Shown here piece by piece: positions 45,701 to 53,736 of a DNA stretch of 64,000 nt. The notes under the pieces were generated by a model, which searched no databases, was not told the DNA's origin, and worked only from the letters and a program-made list of their open reading frames with translations. Position numbers and translations under genes: made by a program. Source of the DNA: Albugo candida (Eukaryota > Oomycota > Peronosporomycetes > Albuginales > Albuginaceae); the NCBI GenBank assembly GCA_905220665.1, contig CAJNAR010000022.1, positions 62,001 through 126,000 on the forward strand. The letters run 5' to 3'. Every line of letters starts with the position of its first letter. Position 1 is the stretch's first letter.

Positions 45701-48700
45701 CGGTCGAGTCTTTCCGTAAAGAGGCGAAATGATACAACGGAACGACCTCATCGTCTTTCAATCCGATTCGAACTCGACTGACGTCTTCTGCGTTTCTCTT
45801 TTTGAATGGATCCATCACTTTCTCACTTGACGACTCGGAACTGCTGAATACTTGCAGCCAAATGTCTTGTTTCAGACGATTTTGCACAAAATAGCGCGGA
45901 CTCAATGTCAATGCAATTGTGCTTTCAAAAACGCCGTATAAACCTTCAATTTTGACTGCAATCACATTGGCACCGCATACACATTCGCCTTCAGTGCTTA
46001 TCGCTGTTGTGTTGATGGGATCACACCACGTGCTATTCTCGAGTATCTGATCGTTGAGTGGGATTTTGGCAAAGATAGAGTCGCTGATGGAACCAATTGC
46101 TGTCCAAGATTGCGGGAGTTCAGACTTGAGTTTTGCAGGACGGAGACGCAGTCGATTCTCCGGCAGTTCAGTGATTACTGGATACTGGAATTCAGCTGAC
46201 TGTGGGACTTCGACTGCATTTTTCGGCGAGTACATAAGGTCGAGAGACGTGTTGTTGACGATCCAATACGACACTGAGAAACGAACCATTCGAGGATGAC
46301 TCGAGTCTGTGAGTCGATCCATGTTGAATTGAACGTCTTTAGACACCGAAATGATCTCACGTTTGGTTGGAAAGTGATCGACTGCTCCGTGAACAGCCAT
46401 AAGGAGTGCTCGTGACCACGGAGAAACCATTTTTCCAACACTTGTTGTGGCGACTAGACGAACGCAAAGGTATCCTGGCAGCATGCAAGATATCTCAGAC
46501 ACTTCAGCGTCTTGTCCTGACTCAATTGTCCCATGAACGACATTGTCTGATTCGCCTGCGTGTAATTCCGACTCGACTTTCTCCAAAAGTGTCCGTGGAC
46601 TCCATTTCGTTGTTTGTACTTGATACTCAAGGAACCGATATTCCAGACGATATGGAAGCGAATTGCGCAATACAAACGCGGGTAAAATGCATAATTCCCA
46701 CTCGAAATGTGTGCGTAAATGCCATCGACGAAGAATGACAGTTGGGGACAATTGCTTGATAAATGTCGCACTGCTATCTTCGGTTTCGCCATATACGATC
46801 GCTCCGCCTTTGCGTTGTGCCAGCTTGTTGTCTTTCGATTCTTGAGCGATTTCAATCTCTCTGACCACTGCTTCCGATACAAAGAACTCGTTACTCATTT
46901 TTGCTTTGACGATCCAATCTTGAAAATGCTCCGGACGAGCTTTGAAAGCGGTACTTCCCATAAGCACTGATATCGGTAGTGCGTGATGCCCGCCTGAACG
47001 CAATTCGATTGGTGTCGCTTCTTTGTACCCTTCGGTGTCGTAATGAACGGTGTACTTGTCTGCTGTCGCATTGGCGATATAAACGCTGGACTTGAATGTA
47101 ATGCATCTCCGTAGAGGATCCTCCAGGCGACAGCTTATTGTCAAATGTAATGTTTCTTTTCCGTTATCGAAAGCTCTGATCGGCGCGTTGATATTCCCAT
47201 AAGACGGTAACAAAATGGACGAATGTAATTGTCCATAATTCACAATTTCGAGCCCTTTCAGTTTGTGTGGTGGATTCGTTAATGCTTTCTCGCGCGTGTA
47301 CACTCGTCCATTCGGTTCTAATTCAAGTGGATCACCTTCACCCGTTCCGATTTTGAGCGTGGATCCGGTCAGATTCTGGATTAAGATTTCATCTCCAAGT
47401 CGACTTCGCGTTCCAGGAAGGTTATGTGGCTCATGCACTTGTTCCGTCATGCGTTTTTCCACATTATCGTCGACGAGCTCGGAGATGGATTGATATACTT
47501 TCAAAAGACTTGGTGAGACATTAATTTGAAAGCGTTCTTGAGCTTCCATCAGTACAGATACGCCGCTCTCTCCTTCTTCGGAAGATAAACCAGCAAGTAC
47601 TTGCCAAGGCTCTACACAATACTCCACGGATTCCACCAAATCATTGTAAAATGTCGATGAGATTTTCGCACTAAATAAAAACGCCCATTCTGTCGACTCC
47701 GCACTGAGGATCTTGGCGACATTTAATTTTTGAAGTGGGATGATGTCTCTCGCAAAGAACGAGATTGAGCAACGCACATCGCCGATGAACAGATTGGCTC
47801 GACTGTATTTGCTTGGGATATCGGTGTCCAATAACATCGACTCGATAGCTCCGATTTCAAAGCGAGTTGACACGCGTAGTTTCTTTGTTTCAGATTGACC
47901 TTGGCGATTGTCGAGTTGTCCTGATCCAGCACAGAGAATCTCGACTTCTGCTTCTTCTAGCTCGCTGGCACGAACAGCGAAAAGCTCCTCACGTTTCTTC
48001 CTTGTTAAAACGCTTATCGCGTCCATATACTCGCTGCTTCCACCACAATGCATGTACGATTTGAGCATCCAGTCGAGAACAGGTCGATCATTTTTCTTCA
48101 GTTCTGGTGAGATAAGTGAGCTCCATACGAGTTCGGCCGCTCGGTAATTCTTCAAGAGCCTGACGAGCTTCTTTTGCGTTGTCAAATAAGAGCTTTCAAT
48201 ACAATTTCGACTTTGACGCGTCTCTGTCTCATAAAGGGTCCAAAACTGTTCTATAAATGTGGGCAACGTAATTGTATATCCCAACTCCTTTTCAGTGTCG
48301 ATGCGTTTCCCAGCGATTTTGCTCACTTCTTCAAAGGAAGTGTACTCTCCAGCTCGAAGATCCAACGAGCCATATAAATCACCATTCCGATCGAGATTAC
48401 AATTTCGAAGTTTGGCACAAGTCAATGTCGATCGAAGAAACGAATCCATTTCTGCAAATTCGATATTGCCACGTCCATCGTGATCGATCGTTGCATATAG
48501 ATCCCGCATAAAGCTCACCAATTCGTGTGTCAGTAGATCTTCTCCAATGTGAGCATGACGGACAAGTTGCATCAGATCATCAAAGCTCACGCGACCGCTT
48601 TCATCGGATCCAACCTGCTTCCAAAGCCGTCGTATTCTCTCCACAGCAACATCCATTTCCGTCTGTTCTCGCAATTGGCCTTGACGAATCTCACTCTCGA

Positions 48701-51341
48701 CTTTTAGTCGCTGTTGCTCATTTGTTGTCACGTGAATTGATTGAAGTGCTTTCCAGCAAGAAGCAGCCAAGGTGACACTCTGATTGGAAAATCCAATGGT
48801 AACATCGGGCGAACGGAAGGTGATATCTGCGAGAGCTAGGAATGCATCCGTTGTGTCTTGTTCCAGTCGGTAGCGACAGCCATAAGCGGCAGGAGTTAGC
48901 ACACTCTCATTGTGATGTTCATTGTCGTCGTCTGATGGAATTGCTGCTTTGTATTGAGCTAAGATTCCGAATTCAGTGATATCAATTTCAAACTCCTCTT
49001 CATCTGCGGAACTTTTCACGCCAACTTGTATGGTGATCGGAATATCCAAACAGTTTCTTAGAGTGCTGTTACGAGCGTCGCCGTGTGGAGTGTGCAACTT
49101 GTCAAATTCAGCCGTTGGAAGAAGAAGCAGACGAACATTGTTGATCGCTGCTTTCACTTGTAGTTCTCTTCCACCGAGAATTGTAAACGGTGCAAGATGG
49201 GGTAAATCAAAGACGGATTGCTGTGGTGTACTGGTTTCCAAAGCATTGACATCCGTAACCGGACGAGCGATCGATAGGGAATGAATGGCTCGACTAGAAA
49301 AGTTCGCCACAAATAATAGGAATGATTCCAGAGGCTCTGCCTTTAAAAGGAAAGTCAGATCCGAAACGTCTGCAGTGATTGCTTGTAATCCCGACGAGAA
49401 TAGCTGCACATTCATCGTGATCATCCGAGCTGTACGAGTATCATCCTCTTGTGCAGTGTCGGCGTAAAATAACCGATCGGCAGCGGCATCCACGCCTCCT
49501 GTGATGCTGTCAGACCTTTTAGCAACGAGTGATGTTTGCTCCAGCGTCAAATCAGCCTCCACACACGGTATGGATGTATCACTTGGATGTGTCGTCATTG
49601 TCAAATTTCCACCGAGATTCTCAAAGAGCATATGTGCTACCTCCTCATAGTTTCTCATGCTGAAAAGAATCTTCACTTTTTTCACAAGAAGCGTAGCCTC
49701 CATTTTGGCAAACTTTGTAAACTCTGGTTTCGCGCTATGGTGCTCTAACATTGCTTTGAGGTCAGCGGTAGACACTCCTTCTCCCACTTGAACTTCAGAT
49801 GAGGCATTCAGAATACGCGACCATCCGTGTGCAGCATCTCGAAGTTTCAAAATGTCATCCAAAAGTAAATTTGATTCAATAGAATAGATTTTCTCCGCGA
49901 TTCCTTGCTTTTCAGCAGCAGAAAGTTTGCTGGTTGTCTCAGATTTTTGACAATGCGTGATGTAAAATTCACGATCTTCTTCGTTTAATTGATATCCACG
50001 GCTTTGTTCATCGGCGAGCTGTTTCAGTGTATCGATTGACGTACGATTGTTCAAAAAAGGAACGCAGAATGCTTGTAAGATGTCCATGCTGACTTGTGTT
50101 TGCAATTGTATAGTTTCGACTTGATCAAACATTACATCTACTCGTCCTTGACGATGCAAGTATGGTATCGGTGAAACATCGGGATCAACAAGTCCAAGCA
50201 ATCGAGGAATTGGAGGTACAGATACATCCAATCCAATGATTGGTATCGAAAGTATGTCAACCCGAGTTTCTTTGTCTAATTTATCGCCCTTCCGTTCCGA
50301 AATACTGATTTTGCTGATTTGTGCTTTATAGGCAACTTTAACCTGTGATGACATTAACAAGTCGTCCAACGCATGGTCTTCCCGATCGCTATGAATGACC
50401 GTACGCAACTCCATTTTCTCAAGTGAAAATCCCAATTCCAATCCAATTTTTGGCGATGTCTCATCAACGCGCTTGAGAATAGACTCACCATTTCTTTTAT
50501 TCGTTTCCTCCATCGAGACGGACGATGATTTGAGAACTAAATCGACATTCTTGACACGTACTTCAATCTGTCCAAAAATCATCTGCAGCACTCGATCTTT
50601 GAGTGTAAATTTCCGAGCGGGACTCAGCCCAAAACAATTTGCATCAGTTCCATTGCTTTGATCATTTCCTTCTGTTTCGGACACTGATGTTTTGACAATT
50701 TGTGACTCAAATTGCTTCCGCCCTTCATTCTCCTTCAACTCTTGCTCTACTGCTTCTTGAAATATTTCGCTCCAATTAGCAGCCTCTTTCAATTTCAATG
50801 CGATCACATCGTTAATTTCCAACGCTGCCAGTGCCGCAGGTTGTAGCACACTTCCCATAACCTTAATATCATCCACTTCGACAACAATGTGCCACGTTGA
50901 CGCGATATGAATTGTGACGCAATTGATTTCCGCTTTTTCGATTTGAATGGGCGCAATCGCTTTCTTATCCAAAGCGAATGTGCTCAGCCAACTTTTCTTA
51001 CATTTGATATCGTGCGCGGCCAAAGAAAAACCGCGTAATTTGCTTTGGTGAGAAGCATTTCCTTCTTCTTTGCGCGTTGAAGTTTGTGCATTAAATGTAC
51101 CGATCCAAAAGTCCAAACGAAGGCAAGAGTGAATGTAATTACCAGTAAATCGGTACACGAGTTTCGTGAGTAAAGGAAAGACTGTAAATCTGGCCAACGG
51201 CGGGATAAAGCAGCAGAAGAGGGGGAGAAGGACGGATGTTGCGATCGCTACGATCACAAGCAGCATGTTCCCTTCCAGTTTATGGTCAAACGTGGTGGAC
51301 ACTTGGGAAAGCGATTGGGCGTTCTTTATGGAATGTATCAC
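42717..51341 (-). CDS. VPS13: VPS13-family bridge lipid-transfer protein with EF-hand and C2 domains
   Basis: This is an intronless 2874-residue protein. VPS13 proteins form long hydrophobic grooves that move lipids between organelles at contact sites. Residues about 26-55 form a hydrophobic segment (MLLVIVAIATSVLLPLFCCF), so an N-terminal membrane anchor precedes the chorein-like part; Met26 (51264-51266) could be the start instead. Extended beta-rich RBG repeats follow. An EF-hand pair lies near 905-970; the second loop DHDGRGNIEFAE has canonical ligands, the first lacks Asp at position 1. The adaptor-binding (SHR-BD/VAB) region is near 1500-2000, with the C-terminal ATG2-type helices (GVTGIITKPVEGA; GLMQGAVQGIAGP) near 2470. 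Two C2-like domains end the protein (about 2540-2640 and 2700-2830). EF-hand and C2 domains suggest calcium control. Confidence 0.88.
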   Translation of the reverse strand: MIHSIKNAQSLSQVSTTFDHKLEGNMLLVIVAIATSVLLPLFCCFIPPLARFTVFPLLTKLVYRFTGNYIHSCLRLDFWIGTFNAQTSTRKEEGNASHQSKLRGFSLAAHDIKCKKSWLSTFALDKKAIAPIQIEKAEINCVTIHIASTWHIVVEVDDIKVMGSVLQPAALAALEINDVIALKLKEAANWSEIFQEAVEQELKENEGRKQFESQIVKTSVSETEGNDQSNGTDANCFGLSPARKFTLKDRVLQMIFGQIEVRVKNVDLVLKSSSVSMEETNKRNGESILKRVDETSPKIGLELGFSLEKMELRTVIHSDREDHALDDLLMSSQVKVAYKAQISKISISERKGDKLDKETRVDILSIPIIGLDVSVPPIPRLLGLVDPDVSPIPYLHRQGRVDVMFDQVETIQLQTQVSMDILQAFCVPFLNNRTSIDTLKQLADEQSRGYQLNEEDREFYITHCQKSETTSKLSAAEKQGIAEKIYSIESNLLLDDILKLRDAAHGWSRILNASSEVQVGEGVSTADLKAMLEHHSAKPEFTKFAKMEATLLVKKVKILFSMRNYEEVAHMLFENLGGNLTMTTHPSDTSIPCVEADLTLEQTSLVAKRSDSITGGVDAAADRLFYADTAQEDDTRTARMITMNVQLFSSGLQAITADVSDLTFLLKAEPLESFLLFVANFSSRAIHSLSIARPVTDVNALETSTPQQSVFDLPHLAPFTILGGRELQVKAAINNVRLLLLPTAEFDKLHTPHGDARNSTLRNCLDIPITIQVGVKSSADEEEFEIDITEFGILAQYKAAIPSDDDNEHHNESVLTPAAYGCRYRLEQDTTDAFLALADITFRSPDVTIGFSNQSVTLAASCWKALQSIHVTTNEQQRLKVESEIRQGQLREQTEMDVAVERIRRLWKQVGSDESGRVSFDDLMQLVRHAHIGEDLLTHELVSFMRDLYATIDHDGRGNIEFAEMDSFLRSTLTCAKLRNCNLDRNGDLYGSLDLRAGEYTSFEEVSKIAGKRIDTEKELGYTITLPTFIEQFWTLYETETRQSRNCIESSYLTTQKKLVRLLKNYRAAELVWSSLISPELKKNDRPVLDWMLKSYMHCGGSSEYMDAISVLTRKKREELFAVRASELEEAEVEILCAGSGQLDNRQGQSETKKLRVSTRFEIGAIESMLLDTDIPSKYSRANLFIGDVRCSISFFARDIIPLQKLNVAKILSAESTEWAFLFSAKISSTFYNDLVESVEYCVEPWQVLAGLSSEEGESGVSVLMEAQERFQINVSPSLLKVYQSISELVDDNVEKRMTEQVHEPHNLPGTRSRLGDEILIQNLTGSTLKIGTGEGDPLELEPNGRVYTREKALTNPPHKLKGLEIVNYGQLHSSILLPSYGNINAPIRAFDNGKETLHLTISCRLEDPLRRCITFKSSVYIANATADKYTVHYDTEGYKEATPIELRSGGHHALPISVLMGSTAFKARPEHFQDWIVKAKMSNEFFVSEAVVREIEIAQESKDNKLAQRKGGAIVYGETEDSSATFIKQLSPTVILRRWHLRTHFEWELCILPAFVLRNSLPYRLEYRFLEYQVQTTKWSPRTLLEKVESELHAGESDNVVHGTIESGQDAEVSEISCMLPGYLCVRLVATTSVGKMVSPWSRALLMAVHGAVDHFPTKREIISVSKDVQFNMDRLTDSSHPRMVRFSVSYWIVNNTSLDLMYSPKNAVEVPQSAEFQYPVITELPENRLRLRPAKLKSELPQSWTAIGSISDSIFAKIPLNDQILENSTWCDPINTTAISTEGECVCGANVIAVKIEGLYGVFESTIALTLSPRYFVQNRLKQDIWLQVFSSSESSSEKVMDPFKKRNAEDVSRVRIGLKDDEVVPLYHFASLRKDSTAKANKFMSISFTEKWDHGNGWSFVIPLTVASDMYFQLYSPTRKQMIICLASIQIVDMYVYVILSDVSTAPPYRIENYTPFSIEYCQLGSSGSLFSGTERESKEVVKSGRWRALAWHNPASKERMIEVRVTHCNGKTLPQKLDLDYVGYQTPLKIEIPTEKTTRCSEISVQVFVAENTRVLKLIEKDVELRQFESQEAELVVELQQRKVLYASVFDIRFLGIGLSLFDALPQEILLISVDLLQIQKSASSLAWKCSIFHCQVDNMLSTARFPVILNPLNSGFSVKSTNEDAAPLFQISLEADLSAKIGIFKLLDVNLGSICVKIDLDYVFSLVKLLDPYFSSSKIILATSRRMREKTLKRTAPSMTLFSADENIRSNAIYFDLLRIHALSVDLEYILTRKDIVSTTQGGSHSVVFGLLSQVVGLIGSNLGGSPYLRFNQIVIARCFSTKERLKNQLIQNFVRQAVVQAYRLIGSADIIGDPIGLVEDLGSGVIEFFKITKDEVTGDAQTRGEGVRVLGKTLAKSGADTITKITGSLDRFIGEFADEETAHRNSDCSEDSSPGTTGIGVLDGGLKFAKDFGKGVTGIITKPVEGAMKRGVTGLMQGAVQGIAGPGVVILKQITSTTHSLALGVQSTVVDRSPFGGRRRYVKPTIRKDSIDAHEHDETESKPTEMVLEVIAAKELVSGRSTDASCVVELDGRVILKTKTLYNTCNPTWQEKTAVELKGSEKKVQLEVRDTYGGTIERAIGQSILTIEQLREDFRPPKYGSDLAKWVMTGVKPGDTSKNSSHHVREKQYPLLKPAEASTKDRMAELYEVAITVSKMHHFDTSTLSASNFGMGALIRRDHPNLSPYVIISMGQAMCKTEIAKPTYASPSNGQHGEKECIATAEWNQTFTFVYDPSRRTINAQFAVKDKSTFHDGSLANATLNIPTESLKESNEMNTLKLYSAEKDKEDQCIGYLDVRMRLLKPPKVKTEHQKPLEGVVIGKICIACDFR

Positions 51342-52137
51342 CCTTGGATCTTTGATGTCGGTTGTGTACCTTCGTACGACATCTGAATGTCACACGGAAT
51401 CTAGAAACCTATCGAGTTGTTTTTCGACTTTTGGAATCAAACAGTCGGATTGCGGGGTGTGCCAATTCATCAATTGTTCTACTCGTCCTTTCATTTATTA
51501 CAGGCACTGTGTACTAATGCGGTACAATTGCTGACTAAGTTGACTTTTTTGCCATGTGTTTCCTGATACATATGTGAAACATTCATAGAATCCCCTACTT
51601 GGGAGAGGTGAGCAACATGCACGCGCAAGTCAATTCTTTTTTATGGTCCAATCTCTTAAGTATTGTCCATTCTATGCGAAAAATTTATTAGCTACATATA
51701 AAGATAAAGAGTGTACGTTTCTGAAACTGCACACACACATCTACTGAGACATGCATGCTCGGTATAGTAAGAGACTGTCAGTATTTGGATACTATAAATG
51801 GTCGGTCGATAAAGTTAAACTTATGTCCGGAACGAATCCGAATTCGCAGATCCCAGCCCCTAACCAGTTCCGTCCGCCCTAAAACAATATTGCCTAGCAA
51901 TACAAACATCAAGTATATACTCTCTTAGAATGCAACCGACCAACTGCTTACGTCAGTCTCATGTGTAACAATTCACCGACCATCAAACGTTTTGATGACC
52001 CAATCTATATACAAATCGAGAATATTACGACTATCAAGTTCGACCGACCAGCTGTGGTTTAATTTTCTCGGTTTGTTTCGAAATTGTTTGAGCGGAGCTC
52101 ATTATCACAATTACTTTGTATTGATCATTTACAAAAT
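51342..52137. other. Intergenic region upstream of VPS13
   Basis: This interval of about 800 bp separates the divergent VPS13 and the small gene at 52138. It should hold both promoters. I see no convincing initiator, repeat or RNA gene. The plus-strand frame at 51166-51534 overlaps the VPS13 start and is most likely a shadow of it. Confidence 0.4.
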
Positions 52138-52428
52138 ATGACTTTATGCGTAATATCGCCGATTGATACATCTGAGAAATGCTTCTCGCGCAAGCGTGGA
52201 CATGCTCAAGTTGAGGATCTGGCTATCTGGGAACCCATTGAGTGTGGATCGAATGAATTGGACGATGATCTGAGTTGGGAATTGGAAATGGAAAACACTA
52301 AACGACATTGCCACCGCAACGAGATTTTCATTGGTCTGAAATGGGACGTCAAAGTTATAGAAAGTCAATTAGTCGAAGCGGAAGCCAAGTTGCGCGATTT
52401 GAAAGCACTCCTATTATCAGCGCAATGA
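52138..52428 (+). CDS. Small unknown protein, 96 residues
   Basis: The frame begins at the first in-frame ATG (52138) and ends at 52428. It has an acidic middle (ELDDDLSWELEMEN) and a C-terminal amphipathic helix (VIESQLVEAEAKLRDLKALL) that looks like a short coiled coil. No family is recognised. Composition and the position about 220 bp before ATG5 in a gene-dense block support a real gene, possibly an adaptor-like subunit of a complex, but function cannot be assigned. Confidence 0.5.
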   Translation: MTLCVISPIDTSEKCFSRKRGHAQVEDLAIWEPIECGSNELDDDLSWELEMENTKRHCHRNEIFIGLKWDVKVIESQLVEAEAKLRDLKALLLSAQ

Positions 52429-52629
52429 ATGATTTCAACATGTGAAATATGACAACATCAAAATCGCAACTCTTCTCTATGCAGAAATGGTGGTGGCTCC
52501 CATTTCCGCATTATCTGCGCGGTTCTGACAGAGGAATTAAATGGTTCAAATGATTGAATTGAAACTTGTAGACTATTGTATAAATATAATCAAATCTTAT
52601 AGTGCTGTTCCATAACCGTAGTACCGTAT

Positions 52630-52644
52630 CTCTCACTTTTCATC
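52630..52644 (+). promoter_or_regulatory. Initiator-like element of ATG5
   Basis: TCTCTCACTTTTCATC directly precedes the ATG at 52645. It fits a YCAYTYY initiator and would give a 5' UTR of about 10 bases, as is common for oomycete genes. Confidence 0.45.
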
Positions 52645-53691
52645 ATGACGGAATGCGCAGAACAATTGGATCAATTGCTTTGGGAGGGTCAAATTCCAGT
52701 CTGTTTCTCTCTAAATGCTTCAGAAGCATCCGTAATGAATCCACCAGAGCCATTCTACGTACGTGAGAAACATTTCATTCATAAGTGCGCTTTTTAATTG
52801 AACTCAGGCGATGATTCCGCGCTTGAGTTATCTCCCTGCATATATCCAAGGCGTAATAAGTCATTTCAAGCATGCGATCCCTTCTATTCACCTTGGCAAT
52901 GCTTTGAAACCCAACCAAGTCTGGTTTGACCATGAAGGAATTCCTTTGAAATGGCATTATCCTGTTGGTGTTTTATTCGATTTATTTCTCACGGAAAGGA
53001 ACCAACAGAAGCCCCGATGTCCATGGAAACTCGGCGTACATTTCCATTCGTTTCCGAATCGAATGGTACATTCAATAGACATTCATACAACAGTTTCCAA
53101 TGTTGCAGTTTGTAGGTGCTGCCTCTGGAAAATGAAAAATCTATCGAGAGTCATTTCATGCAAAGTTTGAAGCAAGTACGTTGATTTCACGCAAGTTCAG
53201 CAGCAGAAAGTGATAGATGTGCTATGAATAGTCTACATTTGCGCGTCTTGGGAGTAGCAAACTCATTATGCGCATGTCGGAAGCACAACAACGCCAAATG
53301 TGGCAGAGTGTAGTTCAAAGTATGTTGCAGTATAAACTTATAAAGGCTCCTTCATAATGCGTTTTTTGTTGCAGGAAGTGGAGCGAAATTCAATGAAGCG
53401 ATCAAAGAATTGTACGATACAAACACCGCCGATAGCCCGATTCCGGTCCGTTTATTGGTCGGGAACGCGCCTTTTGTTCAATTACGCGTGCTGCCAGAAG
53501 AACACGGTACGCTCCAAAAGTTGTTATGTTGGGCGTGGAATGGATCTTCCACGGATGCTGGAAATGTGGATAACGTCATGATTCATGGTGTCCTTGTACC
53601 GACGTCTTTGGCAGTAGCGCTGGTGTACCGCTACTTTGCGTATCCGGATGGTTTCTTGTACATTGTTGTTGGAAGGTTGCAGGAAGAGTGA
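52645..53691 (+). CDS. ATG5: Autophagy protein ATG5
   Basis: Five exons (52645-52758, 52808-53065, 53116-53175, 53232-53319, 53375-53691) give 278 residues; human ATG5 has 275. Introns are 49, 50, 56 and 55 bp. ATG5 is conjugated to ATG12 and, with ATG16, acts as the E3-like complex that lipidates ATG8 on the forming autophagosome. The family is recognisable throughout: an N-terminal W-x-G-x-I-P-V-C-F motif, IPRLSYLP, the diagnostic GIPLKWHYPVGVLFDL, VHFHSFP, a helical segment ending in SEAQQRQMWQS, and the second ubiquitin-like part ending YPDGFLYIVV. The acceptor Lys for ATG12 should lie in the helical segment (residues about 110-130), where Lys residues occur. The AK7 gene starts 45 bp downstream on the same strand. 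Confidence 0.9.
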
Positions 53692-53736
53692 TGGGTCGTT
53701 AAGGTCAAGCCTGGAGAGACACTTATAATCGCGATT

